Assembly (NCBI GenBank): GCA_002292375.1
Contig: DBBV01000018.1
Span: forward strand, 117,072-181,071
Source: Methylococcaceae bacterium UBA975
Lineage (GTDB): Bacteria; Pseudomonadota; Gammaproteobacteria; Methylococcales; Cycloclasticaceae
Direction: 5' to 3'
DNA: 64,000 bases
In this document: positions 39,199 to 49,712 of the stretch, piece after piece
How the letters are laid out: every line of letters starts with the position of its first letter
Numbering within the stretch: the stretch's first letter is position 1
The notes under the pieces: model-generated
The model's input: the letters and a program-made list of their open reading frames with translations, nothing else
Told to the model about the DNA's origin: nothing
Database searches by the model: none
Translations under genes and position numbers: made by a program

Positions 39199-42100
39199 GA
39201 AAATATTAGGATTGGACCTAGGGAGTAATTCGCTAGGGTGGGCATTGCTTGAAGAAGTTGAGGGTCAAGTATCAAGTATTATCGATATTGGTAGCCGCAT
39301 CTTTACTAAGGCCGTTGAAGAAAAAGTGCCAACGCCAAAAAATCAAAAGCGACGAGACATGCGGCTTGGTCGTCGGGTTGTACAGCGTAGAGCAAGACGT
39401 AAGCAGCGCATGCTTAACTACCTTGTTTCATTAGATTTACTATCAAATGAATTGCAAAGGAACTTCCAGCCAGAACTTATCCTGAATAGCTTAGGTGATC
39501 CTTATTACTTAAGAGCAAAAGCCTTAGATGAGCAGCTCACTAGACATGAATTTGGGCGAATATTACTGCACTTTGCTGCGCGTCGAGGTTTTTTAAGTAC
39601 AAAAAAACAAGTGGCCGGTGATTTGATAGATGACCCAGATACGCTTTCTTATCTAAATCAACTTGATGACAAGCCCTCACTAGACAAGGAAGAAGGTGCG
39701 TTTAAAGCGGATATTAGTGAGCTTAGAAATTCCATTGAAACGTCTGGTTCAAGAACATTAGGGGAATACCTGTATAAGTTAGAACACGGAATATGTAAAC
39801 GTAATCGTAGTCACGACGGTGGTCATCTTCGTACAGATAGGGCAATGTATAAAGATGAACTTAATTTAATTTGGGAAAAGCAAAAACAATTCTTCCCTGA
39901 TTTGCCCGATGACTTTATGACCGATAATAAAGGTATCAAGCAAATTATTTTTTACCAACGGCCGTTAAAACTTAAAAAAGATAGGGTTGGAAAGTGTTCG
40001 TTAGAGCTTGAAAAGAACAGAGCACCGATGGCACGGATTGAAGTGCAACGCTATCGTTACTTACAAGATATAAACAATTTACAGTATTTCGAGAGGCATT
40101 CAGAACAATGGCTTTCTATTAGTAAATCAGACAAACAAAAGCTCGTAGAGTACTTTGAAAAAAACTTAAAGATTACCGTCGCGGCGCTAAAAAAAGAATT
40201 AGGTTTAGATAAGTTAACAAAGATTAACTTAGAGACGAAAAATCTCAAAGGTAACATTACAGCATGCGAAATAAGGGGAGTGCTTGGGGAACGATGGGAT
40301 CACTATTCAGATCAAGATCAACACGCTCTAGTTGAAGATTTACTTACCATTAAGAAAAAATCAGCATTAAAAACCCGGCTATTAAACCATTGGACTTTGA
40401 GCGCTAGCGAGGCGGTTAAGTTATGCCTGCTTGAGTTTGAACCGGGACATAGTAACCATTCATTAAAAGCGATTAATAAACTACTACCGTACCTCGAACA
40501 AGGCTATCTATATTCTGAAGCTAGAGTTAAAGCGGGATATGACTACGAAATAGTAAAAATAGAACCACACGATACATTGTGCGCTCCAGATACCACAAGT
40601 AACCCAATAGTAAATAAAGGGATGTATGAGCTGAAACGTGTTGTTAATGCGGTTATTAAACAATACGGTAAGCCAAACGCTATTCGTATTGAAATGGCAC
40701 GTGATTTAGAAATGAACACTAAGCGGTATAAGGAAAATGAAAAACGGCAGGGCCAAAATAAAAAAGCCAATGAAGTTGCGGTAGACGCTTATAAAGGTTT
40801 AAAGCTAGGGCGTTATCCAAGCCGTGATGACAAAATAAAATATCGCCTATGGGAAGAGCAAAGTCACCGTTGCGCCTATAGTAATAAAACGATTCCGCTT
40901 AATGCCGTATTTACTGCAGAAGTTGAGATTGACCATATCTTGCCCTTTAAGAAATCACTAGATGACTCTTATATGAATAAGGTTTTATGCTATACGGCGG
41001 AAAATCGTATTAAAGGAGATAGAACACCAATCGATGCGTGGCGAGGTAACGCAGAAAAGTGGAATCAAATGACTCAAGCCATTGGTAAATGGAAAGGGTT
41101 AGAGTCTAAGGTAAATAGGTTTTATCAAACGGAAGAAGATTTACAAAAGCGCGACTTTATTTCATCACAATTAAACGATACGCGTTATATCGCTAAGCTC
41201 GCTCAGGAATATGTAAAGCAGCTAGGATGCGATGTATCGGTAACTAAAGGCTTTGTTGTTTCACAAATTCGTCATCAATGGGGGCTAAACGACCTGTTAG
41301 GCGAGACAAACAAAAAAGAACGTACGGATCACCGCCACCATGCGATTGATGCGGTAGTTATCGCGGCGACATCACGTGGTTTATACAAAAAAGCTGTCTC
41401 ACAAATCCAACGTAACAAGCTGAATATACCTGTGCCGTATTCAAATCTTCGTGAAGAGTTACAAGAACGGCTTAAACATACGATAGTTTCACACGCCACC
41501 CAACGTAAGTTATCAGGGGCGTTACATGAAGAAACGGGGGCAGGTTATATCGAGCGCCACGGTGGCTTGGTTTATCGTAAAAACTTATCACCTGATTTTA
41601 CTGTAAAAAATGCCGCCAGTATTGTTGATTCGGTAGTGCAGGATATTGTTCTATCGCATTTAGAAAAACACGAAAATGATCCCAAAAAAGCCTTTGCTGA
41701 TGGAAAAACCGTTTTACATAAAGATGGTAAAACACCCATTAAGCGCGTACGTGTGTTGCAATCAAAAACCACCCTGAAAAAACTAGAACAAAATAAAGTA
41801 GGTATTAAAGACAAAGCGGGTAATGTCTTTAAATACATGTCCTATGGCAATATGCACCATGTTGAAATTTTACAGAATAAGCAAACAGGCAAGTATAAAG
41901 GTGAATTTGTCACCATGATGCAAGTTAGTCACCGAGCTAAAGGTATACAGAGTAAGTTAAACCCAGAAGGGCGAAAGCAACCCTTGGTTCAAACAACGCA
42001 TGGGGATGATTGGCAGTTTGTAATGGCACTGCATATTAATGATTCAGTTAGTGTTTTGGCTAATAGCGGTGAAAGAATCTTTTATCGTGTTCAAAAATTC

Positions 42101-42268
42101 ATGAAGGAGCAAGGCTACCTAGTACTGCGATTGTGTACTACTTCAGTGTTAAGTGACAAGAGTGAAGAAGTGCAATTACCGATTCATAAATTAATGACAG
42201 ACCAAATGCTTAAGCTACATAAAGTTAATGCCATTGGAGTTATTAGTGATGATAAAGCGAATAATTGA
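39191..42268 (+). CDS. cas9: Compact type II-C Cas9 nuclease
   Basis: RNA-guided double-strand DNA endonuclease of CRISPR immunity. At 1025 residues it lies in the short II-C group. Domains: RuvC-I with D9 in LGLDLGSNSLGWALL; the Arg-rich bridge helix (RRDMRLGRRVVQRRARRKQR, about 55-75); a recognition lobe to about 480; RuvC-II with E501 in IRIEMARDLE; HNH with H582 in EIDHILPF and N605 in TAENRIKG; RuvC-III with H717 and D720 in HRHHAIDAVVIA; and a C-terminal wedge/PAM-interacting region. All active-site residues are present, so it should cut both strands. The start is set by a perfect ribosome site. Its 3' end overlaps cas1 by 20 bp. The PAM cannot be read from sequence. Confidence 0.97.
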   Translation: MGKKILGLDLGSNSLGWALLEEVEGQVSSIIDIGSRIFTKAVEEKVPTPKNQKRRDMRLGRRVVQRRARRKQRMLNYLVSLDLLSNELQRNFQPELILNSLGDPYYLRAKALDEQLTRHEFGRILLHFAARRGFLSTKKQVAGDLIDDPDTLSYLNQLDDKPSLDKEEGAFKADISELRNSIETSGSRTLGEYLYKLEHGICKRNRSHDGGHLRTDRAMYKDELNLIWEKQKQFFPDLPDDFMTDNKGIKQIIFYQRPLKLKKDRVGKCSLELEKNRAPMARIEVQRYRYLQDINNLQYFERHSEQWLSISKSDKQKLVEYFEKNLKITVAALKKELGLDKLTKINLETKNLKGNITACEIRGVLGERWDHYSDQDQHALVEDLLTIKKKSALKTRLLNHWTLSASEAVKLCLLEFEPGHSNHSLKAINKLLPYLEQGYLYSEARVKAGYDYEIVKIEPHDTLCAPDTTSNPIVNKGMYELKRVVNAVIKQYGKPNAIRIEMARDLEMNTKRYKENEKRQGQNKKANEVAVDAYKGLKLGRYPSRDDKIKYRLWEEQSHRCAYSNKTIPLNAVFTAEVEIDHILPFKKSLDDSYMNKVLCYTAENRIKGDRTPIDAWRGNAEKWNQMTQAIGKWKGLESKVNRFYQTEEDLQKRDFISSQLNDTRYIAKLAQEYVKQLGCDVSVTKGFVVSQIRHQWGLNDLLGETNKKERTDHRHHAIDAVVIAATSRGLYKKAVSQIQRNKLNIPVPYSNLREELQERLKHTIVSHATQRKLSGALHEETGAGYIERHGGLVYRKNLSPDFTVKNAASIVDSVVQDIVLSHLEKHENDPKKAFADGKTVLHKDGKTPIKRVRVLQSKTTLKKLEQNKVGIKDKAGNVFKYMSYGNMHHVEILQNKQTGKYKGEFVTMMQVSHRAKGIQSKLNPEGRKQPLVQTTHGDDWQFVMALHINDSVSVLANSGERIFYRVQKFMKEQGYLVLRLCTTSVLSDKSEEVQLPIHKLMTDQMLKLHKVNAIGVISDDKANN

Positions 42269-43148
42269 TATCAGTGATCAGGCTTACCTTCATTTAAAAA
42301 ACCAGCAGTTATTGGTAGATAAACAAGGTGAGACAGTAGGGCAAATACCTATAGAGGATTTGGGTGTATTGATATTGCAACACCCCGCTATTGTGTTAAC
42401 TCAACAAGTGATAATTTATTGTCAAAAAAACAAGGTGGTTATCATTTTTTGTGATGAGAAACACTTACCGTATTCCGTTATTTTGCCGATAGCAGAAAGC
42501 CATACCCTTCATAATAAAATCTTAAAAGAACAAACCGCTGTAACAGAGCCTATGCGTAAACGCTTATGGCAACAAATTGTTCAGAAAAAAATCACGGAAC
42601 AAGCTAAAACGTTAGCACTTTTAGGTAAAGATAGCGTGCGTATAGATAGATTAGCGTCACAAGTTAAGTCTGGTGATAGCAGTAATTGTGAAGCAATTGC
42701 AGCAAAATTGTATTGGTCAATATTATTCGGAGAAGGGTTTAGGCGTAATGTTGATATGGAGGGCATTAATAGTCTTTTAAATTACGGCTATTCAATTATT
42801 AGAGCAACCGTTGCTAGAAGTATTTGTGGTGCAGGCTTGCACCCAACGTTAGGGTTATTCCATAAGAACCAATATAACGCACTGTGTTTGGCAGATGATT
42901 TGATAGAGCCATTTAGACCGTGGGTTGACTTGATGGTCTATCAATTAGCGCAGCAAAATCAGTTAGAAGTGAACCAACAAACAAAGCAACATTTATTAGG
43001 CATGTTAAGCATGACAGTTTCTTATGAAAATAAGAAAATGGCGCTCATGGTCTCAATGCACTATTTGATGGCAAGCCTAAAGCGCTGTTATCTTAAGCAG
43101 GATAAAAAGATTATCTATCCACAGAGGCGGAGCGAGGTTCCTGTATGA
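42249..43148 (+). CDS. cas1: CRISPR integrase Cas1 (type II)
   Basis: Metal-dependent integrase that, with Cas2, inserts new spacers. It is 299 residues from the ATG at 42249, inside the 3' end of cas9; an earlier in-frame start at 42228 is less likely because MIKRIIDIS is the usual type II Cas1 beginning. It shows the beta-rich N-domain (QTVGQIPIEDLGVLIL region) and the alpha-helical domain. The latter has INSLLNYGYSIIRATVARSI and a GLHPTLGLFHKNQYNALCLADDLIEPFRPWVD block with active-site His and acidic residues. It overlaps cas2 by 4 bp. No csn2 or cas4 follows, which defines subtype II-C. Confidence 0.96.
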   Translation: MIKRIIDISDQAYLHLKNQQLLVDKQGETVGQIPIEDLGVLILQHPAIVLTQQVIIYCQKNKVVIIFCDEKHLPYSVILPIAESHTLHNKILKEQTAVTEPMRKRLWQQIVQKKITEQAKTLALLGKDSVRIDRLASQVKSGDSSNCEAIAAKLYWSILFGEGFRRNVDMEGINSLLNYGYSIIRATVARSICGAGLHPTLGLFHKNQYNALCLADDLIEPFRPWVDLMVYQLAQQNQLEVNQQTKQHLLGMLSMTVSYENKKMALMVSMHYLMASLKRCYLKQDKKIIYPQRRSEVPV

Positions 43149-43474
43149 GCTTTGGTGGTTTGCAAACGATGTGGATTATAGTTTTGTTTGACCTACCAAC
43201 GGATACCAAAGCATCAAGAAAAGAATACACGCGCTTTAGAAAATCGCTATTGGACGATGGGTTTACAATGATGCAGTATTCGGTTTACATGCGGCACAGT
43301 AGTAGTGATGAGAATGCCCATGTGCATGCAATGCGAGTAAAGGCGCAACTGCCAGATGATGGGGAAGTTCGGATAATCAAAATTACTGATAAGCAATTTG
43401 GAAAAATTGATGTTTTTTATGGAAACAAGCGCAAACCAATCGAAACAGCACCCATTCAGCTTCAATTTTTTTAA
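43145..43474 (+). CDS. cas2: CRISPR adaptation protein Cas2
   Basis: A 109-residue ferredoxin-fold dimer that bridges two Cas1 dimers during spacer insertion. It includes WIIVLFDLPTDTKASRKEYTR with the conserved Asp, YSVYMRHSSSDE, and the C-terminal strand GKIDVFYGNKRKP. The length and the final IQLQFF match type II Cas2. The end of the gene forms the left arm of the operon terminator. Confidence 0.95.
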   Translation: MSFGGLQTMWIIVLFDLPTDTKASRKEYTRFRKSLLDDGFTMMQYSVYMRHSSSDENAHVHAMRVKAQLPDDGEVRIIKITDKQFGKIDVFYGNKRKPIETAPIQLQFF

Positions 43475-43493
43475 AGCTGAATGGGGTGTTTTT
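43449..43493 (+). terminator. Terminator of the cas9-cas1-cas2 operon
   Basis: Arms CACCCATTCAGCTT (43449-43462) and AAGCTGAATGGGGTG (43474-43488) pair over 14 bp with one bulged G, then T5. The left arm lies inside the end of cas2. It separates cas transcription from the array. Confidence 0.85.
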
Positions 43494-43523
43494 ATCTCAA
43501 AAACATACGCTTATCTGCGAAAT

Positions 43524-43757
43524 AGTGTAACCGACTAAGGTTTATCCGCAAATCACAACCTACTAGCACCTGTCCAGTTATCCACCACCAGTGTAACCGA
43601 CTAAGGTTTATCCGCAAATCACAACTTAAAGGGTGGACGATTCCCGAAATTAGCAAGTGTAACCGACTAGGGTTTATCCGCAAATCACAACGATAGGAAT
43701 GTGGTGATCTTGTGGTTTACAAGTGCAACGGACTAAAGTTTATCTTCAGATAGTAAA
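43524..43757 (-). CRISPR. Type II-C CRISPR array: 4 repeats of 36 bp, 3 spacers of 30 bp
   Basis: Repeats start at 43524, 43590, 43656 and 43722, an exact 66-bp period. In crRNA sense (minus strand) they begin GTTGTGATTTGCGG and end CGGTTACACT. Repeats 1 and 2 are identical; repeat 3 has one change (AAGG to AGGG on the plus strand). The last (43722-43757) is degenerate, with about 10 of 36 mismatches. Spacers are 43560-43589, 43626-43655 and 43692-43721, all different. The minus orientation is supported by the GTTG start typical of type II-C repeats, by the complementary tracrRNA, and because every spacer is then followed by an intact repeat. Each repeat ends in a -10-like TACACT with TTGCGG 16 bp upstream, suggesting promoters inside the repeats as in Neisseria. 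Confidence 0.95.
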
Positions 43758-43796
43758 CGCGCATTGACCCGACATTGACCCGCTAAAATAAGGCAA

Positions 43797-43831
43797 TAAA
43801 AAAGACCTAGTCCGAAACGGGCTAAGTCTTT
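43797..43831 (-). terminator. Terminator downstream of tRNA-Leu
   Basis: AAAGACCTAGTCCG (43801-43814) pairs with CGGGCTAAGTCTTT (43818-43831) around loop AAA with one mismatch. An A run just left of it gives U on the minus strand. It ends the tRNA transcript about 10 bp after the CCA. Confidence 0.8.
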
Positions 43832-43840
43832 GTTATCCAA

Positions 43841-43927
43841 TGGTGCCTGGGGCCGGAATCGAACCGGCACGACCGTTAAGTCGAGGGATTTTAAGTCCCT
43901 TGTGTCTACCAATTTCACCACCCAGGC
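43841..43927 (-). tRNA. leuZ: tRNA-Leu (UAA)
   Basis: Minus strand, 87 nt. The acceptor stem GCCTGGG/CCCAGGC and encoded CCA are present. The anticodon loop CTTAAAA is closed by GGGA/TCCC, giving anticodon UAA. A long variable arm (TCGACTTAACGGTCG) is typical of tRNA-Leu, and the T loop is GGTTCGATTCC. The symbol follows E. coli usage for the UAA isoacceptor. Confidence 0.95.
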
Positions 43928-44004
43928 ATTCAAGTTGGGCTACTTCATGTGAGCGCGAATTTTACCCTATGATTGGGTCGAAGACGAGCGCAAATTCCAA
44001 AAAA

Positions 44005-44658
44005 TTATAAATTTCCTAATAATCCGTGATCAACGGCGAGGCGGACAAGTTCAATATCGTTATCGATGCCTAATTTTTCATGTACTCGGTAACGATGGGT
44101 ATTAACTGTTTTAGGGCTAATTGATAAGGCTTCAGCGATATCGGCAATTTTGTGGCCATCAACAATTTTAATTGTGATTTGTAATTCCCGCGCACTTAAT
44201 TGACTAAAGGCGTTTTTTTCTGGCTCTTGTGCGCTAAAAATTAGATTGGTCGCTACGTCATTGGATAGGTAGTTTTTACCCTTGTAGACAGCCATGATGG
44301 CCTTGATCATCTCATCAACGGGGCAGCCCTTGTTGATATAGCCACGCGCACCGGCTTTAAGTGCTTGGTGTGGTACGGGGCCATCGTCGTAAACGCTTAA
44401 CGCAATAATTTTTGCGGACGGGGTGTGCCTCAAAATGCGTTTGATAGCCTCTGAACCACCCATACCAGGCATGTTTAAATCCATGAGTATGACATCAGGG
44501 GTGAGTTTTTTGACCAGCTCAATCGCTTCTTCGCCAGACGAGGCGACGGCGATTACCTCGATGTTGGGGTCCGCATCTAATAGATACTTGATACCACTAC
44601 GAACGAGTTCATGGTCGTCTACTGTCAACAACGCCCGAAAACTGAGCCACTCCATCAA
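44005..44658 (-). pseudogene. gacA: GacA/UvrY response regulator, 5' end replaced by an IS21 end
   Basis: Receiver plus LuxR-type HTH, 217 residues as now read. It contains VDDHELVRSG, phosphoacceptor Asp in VILMDLNMPGMGG, Lys in YINKGCPVDEM, and the GacA-like HTH (LSARELQITIKIVDGHKIADIA, then LSISPKTVNTHRYRV). The native start MNTQIIKVLLVD lies at 46603-46569 beyond the insertion. The present first residues MMEWLSFRALLT are encoded by the left IS end and run in frame into the receiver, so a chimeric protein lacking the native first strand is possible. GacA homologues control csrB-type small RNAs and thereby the CsrA regulon; a null or altered allele would have wide effects. Confidence 0.85.
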
Positions 44659-44680
44659 CTGAAAAGTGAGCCACTGTGTT

Positions 44681-46521
<1,841 letters not shown>

Positions 46522-46568
46522 TCACTTTTCAACCGTTGGGGTGGCTCAGTTTTGCATTGTTGGTAACA

Positions 46569-46603
46569 TCTACGAGTAAAACTTTAATAATTTGCGTATT
46601 CAT
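46569..46603 (-). pseudogene. gacA: Detached 5' end of the gacA-like gene
   Basis: The ATG at 46603 starts MNTQIIKVLLVD and then enters the IS end. This is the native promoter-proximal piece; the rest of the gene lies at 44005-44622. The 5-bp TCTAC duplication marks the junction. Confidence 0.85.
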
Positions 46604-46642
46604 GATTAATTTTTTTTAACATTATCAATTGATTTTACTCGC

Positions 46643-46672
46643 TTGACTAGCTTTATATAAAACAACGATAAT
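46643..46672 (+). promoter_or_regulatory. Candidate promoter of the btuB leader
   Basis: -35 TTGACT (46643-46648), 18-bp spacer, -10 GATAAT (46667-46672). A second TTGACT at 46695-46700 has a weaker -10 (TTAAAA) 17 bp on. Either would place the whole riboswitch in the leader. Confidence 0.45.
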
Positions 46673-46721
46673 ACGCACGCTTTCGGTTTTGAGTTTGACT
46701 TTGTATTAATTAGGCCTTTAA

Positions 46722-46928
46722 AACGTCGGTTTAAGACAAGACATGGCTTTTAGGTCACTGACTCAATGAAATGGGAAGTCGGTTAGGTTTGCTTTTGACA
46801 AACTGATCCCGACGCTGCCCCCGCAACGGTATATAAGTAAAGTGTATCAACAGCCACTGTGTCAAAACATGGGAAGGCGATACATCGATTAACCAACATT
46901 AATCACTTATGAGCCCGGAGACCTGCCA
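46722..46928 (+). ncRNA. Cobalamin (AdoCbl) riboswitch
   Basis: The leader contains the conserved core of the cobalamin riboswitch: CTGATCCCGACGCTGCCCCC then GCAACGGT, the B12 box AGCCACTG (near 46852), GGAAGGC, and ATGAGCCCGGAGACCTGCC at the 3' end. It lies about 135 bp before btuB. Binding of adenosylcobalamin should lower btuB expression. The 5' boundary is approximate. Confidence 0.95.
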
Positions 46929-47063
46929 TTAGCACAACGGTACGTTGCGGGTGGGCAACTTTGCTGGCGTTGATAATTACGTTTCTATTTCAACCTCATC
47001 ATACTTCTTCTCGTGGCGTCATTTTAATTGGCGCGGGGCTGCGCCTTATAACGAGGAAACCTC

Positions 47064-48887
47064 ATGAATAAAACCTTATTAGCCGCGGGTATTACCGCTG
47101 CGCTATCCTTAACGCAATCAATCGCTGTGGCTGAAGATGATGCAATGGTTGTAACCGCAACTCGTACGGCACAAACAGCAGATGCAACATTGCCGTCAGT
47201 ATCTGTTGTCACGAAAGAAGATATAGATAAGTACCAATATAAAACGCTAGCGGAAGCCATTGGTAGCCTATCCGGAGTGACAATTGCTAACTCAGGCGGT
47301 CTGGGCAAACAAACGGCGATTTTTTTAAGAGGAACGGAGTCTAACCATACCCAAGTTCTTTTGAATGGCGCTAAGTTGGCGACCAATGCATTTGGTGCGC
47401 CTCAACTGGAGCATATTCCACTTAATCAGGTTGAACGTATCGAATTAGTCCGTGGCCCGCAATCAGGCTTATATGGCTCAGGCTCTATTGGCGGAACAAT
47501 TCAGATTTTTACCAAAAAAGGAGCAGGTGAAGTCACACCGTTTTTATCTGTTGGCTTTGGTACGCATGATACGAAAGAAACAGCCTTTGGCGTTTCAGGT
47601 GGCGATTCGACGTCTTGGTATAACTTAAGTGGTGGTTATACTGAAACAAATGGCTTCAACACCTGTGATGGGCGTAGTGGTACTTTATTTATTGGCTGTT
47701 TTGCTACTGAACCAGATAAAGACGCATATAGAAATGCCAATACTTCTATAAGAATAGGGCATCGTTTTGCCAATACTTATGAAGTAGAGCTTTTTAGCTT
47801 ATATAGCGAAGGCGAAAGTGAATACGATGGTTATTTTAATACCACTGATTTTTTACAACATACGTTTGGCACCAACGTAAGTATAGATGTGACCGATGTA
47901 TGGCGTATTAAGGCCACGTTGAGTCAAGGTAGGATTGAGTCTGATAACAAGGGAGCCTTTGCCAGTAGTTTTGCTGATAACCAACAAGATCATTTCAGCA
48001 TTCAAAATGATATTCAGTTAAGCGATAGCCATTTGCTAACGATTGGTTACGATTATGAAGATGATAAAATCGAGGAGTCTAGCGGTTTCAGTACGACACA
48101 ACGTCATAGTAATGCTGTTTTTGCCCAATTATTGGGTGAGTACGCGTCAAACAATTACCAGTTAGCGCTAAGAACTGAAGAGGATGAACAATTTGGCAGT
48201 CATCTAACGGGTAATATGGCATGGGGAACAGCGCTATCAGAAAAGTTACGCTTAAGTGCGTCCTTCGGTACGGCTTTTGTTGCGCCGGCACTTATTGATC
48301 TTTACTACCCGTATGGTGCAAACCCTAATCTTGACCCCGAACGTTCCAAATCTTTTGAATTGGGTTTAGTGGGAAAACACGCCGATATTACTTGGTCTGC
48401 AAATGCCTATCGAACAAAAATTAAAGATTTGATCGAATTGGATGGTTCTTGGGTTCCTCAAAATATATCTCAGGCTCTTATAAAAGGTATTGAACTTCAA
48501 GCGGCTACTAAACTTGCCGGTATTAATGTTGATGGTCAGTTTTCTTGGATAGACCCTGAAAATACAAGTGGTGGTGTCAACGATGGTAACGTGTTGCCAA
48601 GACGGGCAGAGCAAACGTTTACGTTGAATGCAAGTAAAGCGTTTGGTAATTTTAGCCTTGCCAGTAAAGTATTTACCTCAGGCAGGCGTTTTGATGATGC
48701 CGCAAATACTAGGCATTTAGCGGGGTATACGACGTTTGATGTGGTCGGTGCCTACAAAATCAACAAAGACCTAACAGCGCAAGTGAAGGTTTCTAACTTA
48801 TTTAACGAGGAGTATGAAACTGTCTCTGGCTATAATACTGACGGCACTAATATCTTTTTTTCAGTCAGTTACCAGCCTGCTAACTAA
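47064..48887 (+). CDS. btuB: TonB-dependent vitamin B12 receptor BtuB
   Basis: Outer-membrane importer of cobalamins. The 607-residue protein has a signal peptide (about 1-23, ending VAVA), then the TonB box (DDAMVVTATRT) and the plug domain: LPSVSVVTKEDIDKYQYKTL, IFLRGTESNHTQVLLNG and IELVRGPQSGLYGSGSIGG. A 22-strand barrel follows, with final strands ending in FFSVSYQPAN. The riboswitch leader sets the substrate as B12. It is convergent with the btuFCD genes for the next transport step. Confidence 0.95.
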   Translation: MNKTLLAAGITAALSLTQSIAVAEDDAMVVTATRTAQTADATLPSVSVVTKEDIDKYQYKTLAEAIGSLSGVTIANSGGLGKQTAIFLRGTESNHTQVLLNGAKLATNAFGAPQLEHIPLNQVERIELVRGPQSGLYGSGSIGGTIQIFTKKGAGEVTPFLSVGFGTHDTKETAFGVSGGDSTSWYNLSGGYTETNGFNTCDGRSGTLFIGCFATEPDKDAYRNANTSIRIGHRFANTYEVELFSLYSEGESEYDGYFNTTDFLQHTFGTNVSIDVTDVWRIKATLSQGRIESDNKGAFASSFADNQQDHFSIQNDIQLSDSHLLTIGYDYEDDKIEESSGFSTTQRHSNAVFAQLLGEYASNNYQLALRTEEDEQFGSHLTGNMAWGTALSEKLRLSASFGTAFVAPALIDLYYPYGANPNLDPERSKSFELGLVGKHADITWSANAYRTKIKDLIELDGSWVPQNISQALIKGIELQAATKLAGINVDGQFSWIDPENTSGGVNDGNVLPRRAEQTFTLNASKAFGNFSLASKVFTSGRRFDDAANTRHLAGYTTFDVVGAYKINKDLTAQVKVSNLFNEEYETVSGYNTDGTNIFFSVSYQPAN

Positions 48888-48915
48888 TTATAAAAAACAT
48901 TATAAAAGCCTAAGG

Positions 48916-48941
48916 GGAGGAACGATTGTTCCTCCTTTTTT
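48916..48941 (+). terminator. Terminator after btuB
   Basis: Perfect 8-bp stem GGAGGAAC (48916-48923) / GTTCCTCC (48928-48935) followed by T6. Confidence 0.9.
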
Positions 48942-48944
48942 ATG

Positions 48945-49712
48945 CTACCAAGGTAATACCCAAGACGTGCCGTGATGGGAGCCAAATATTGCATCTGTAC
49001 CGTAGACGTCGCGTAGGTTTTTTGCAGTTAATACATCAATGGGCGAGCCCTCGGTCACATTTTTCCCGCTCTCAAGTAAAACAAGCTGCTGACAATAGCG
49101 CATCGCCAAATGCAGTTCATGCAATACGACGATGACGGTTTTGCCTTTACGCGCTAGTGATTGCAGCAAGGCCATTACATCGATTTGATGCCGCGGATCC
49201 AATGATACGATGGGTTCGTCGGCTAATAAAATATCACTTTGAGTGGCTAAGGCGCGTGCCAGCATCACTCGTGCGCGCTCACCGCCGGACAGCTCGTTTA
49301 CGGGGCGCCCTACTAGGTGGCCTATATCGGCCTCAGCGATGGCTTCTTTAACCGCTTGTAGGCTTTCATCACTCACATGGTGCCCATCGTTATGCGGGTG
49401 TCGACCCAATAATACGACGCGCTCGACAGGCAACGGCCAATGGCATTCATGGGTTTGGGGTAAATAGGCGATTTTTTTTGCTTTGTTTAATGGCGCCATG
49501 TCTTGGATAGACTGTTCGCCAAATAATACCTGGCCTGAGGAAACAGTTTGTAGTCCAGCTAGGGCACGAAGCAGGGTGGATTTACCCGCCCCATTAGGGC
49601 CAACTAAGCCGGTCAATTGGCCAGCTTTAAAGTCAACATTAATACCGCTCAGAATGGTTTTTTCTGACAGTTGAACGGTGATGTTAGCAGCGCGTAAGCT
49701 CATGTTGTCCAT
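48945..49712 (-). CDS. btuD: Vitamin B12 ABC transporter ATPase BtuD
   Basis: A 255-residue ATPase of the type II (FecCD) importer family. It has Walker A GPNGAGKSTLLRAL, the Q loop in IAYLPQTHE, signature NELSGGERARVML, Walker B DILLADEPIVSLD and switch His in VLHELHLA. It overlaps the permease by 13 bp. The B12 assignment comes from adjacency to the riboswitch-controlled btuB; haem and siderophore importers share this fold. Confidence 0.88.
   Translation of the reverse strand: MDNMSLRAANITVQLSEKTILSGINVDFKAGQLTGLVGPNGAGKSTLLRALAGLQTVSSGQVLFGEQSIQDMAPLNKAKKIAYLPQTHECHWPLPVERVVLLGRHPHNDGHHVSDESLQAVKEAIAEADIGHLVGRPVNELSGGERARVMLARALATQSDILLADEPIVSLDPRHQIDVMALLQSLARKGKTVIVVLHELHLAMRYCQQLVLLESGKNVTEGSPIDVLTAKNLRDVYGTDAIFGSHHGTSWVLPW

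Noticed and set aside
43560..43589. Self-targeting spacer against the umuD region (shared GTTATCCAC)
   Set aside because: Only about nine bases match, a common DnaA-box-like word; no extended match was seen in the window.
43492..43683. Minus-strand frame with repeated DLRINLSRLH peptides
   Set aside because: The repeats are the translation of the CRISPR repeats; it is not a protein-coding gene.
43841..43927. tRNA-Leu as attachment site of an integrated element
   Set aside because: I looked for a second copy of the tRNA 3' end in 37.9-43.8 kb and saw none; no integrase gene is present.
43733..43933. Minus-strand frame of 66 codons
   Set aside because: It overlaps the tRNA-Leu gene and its terminator completely.
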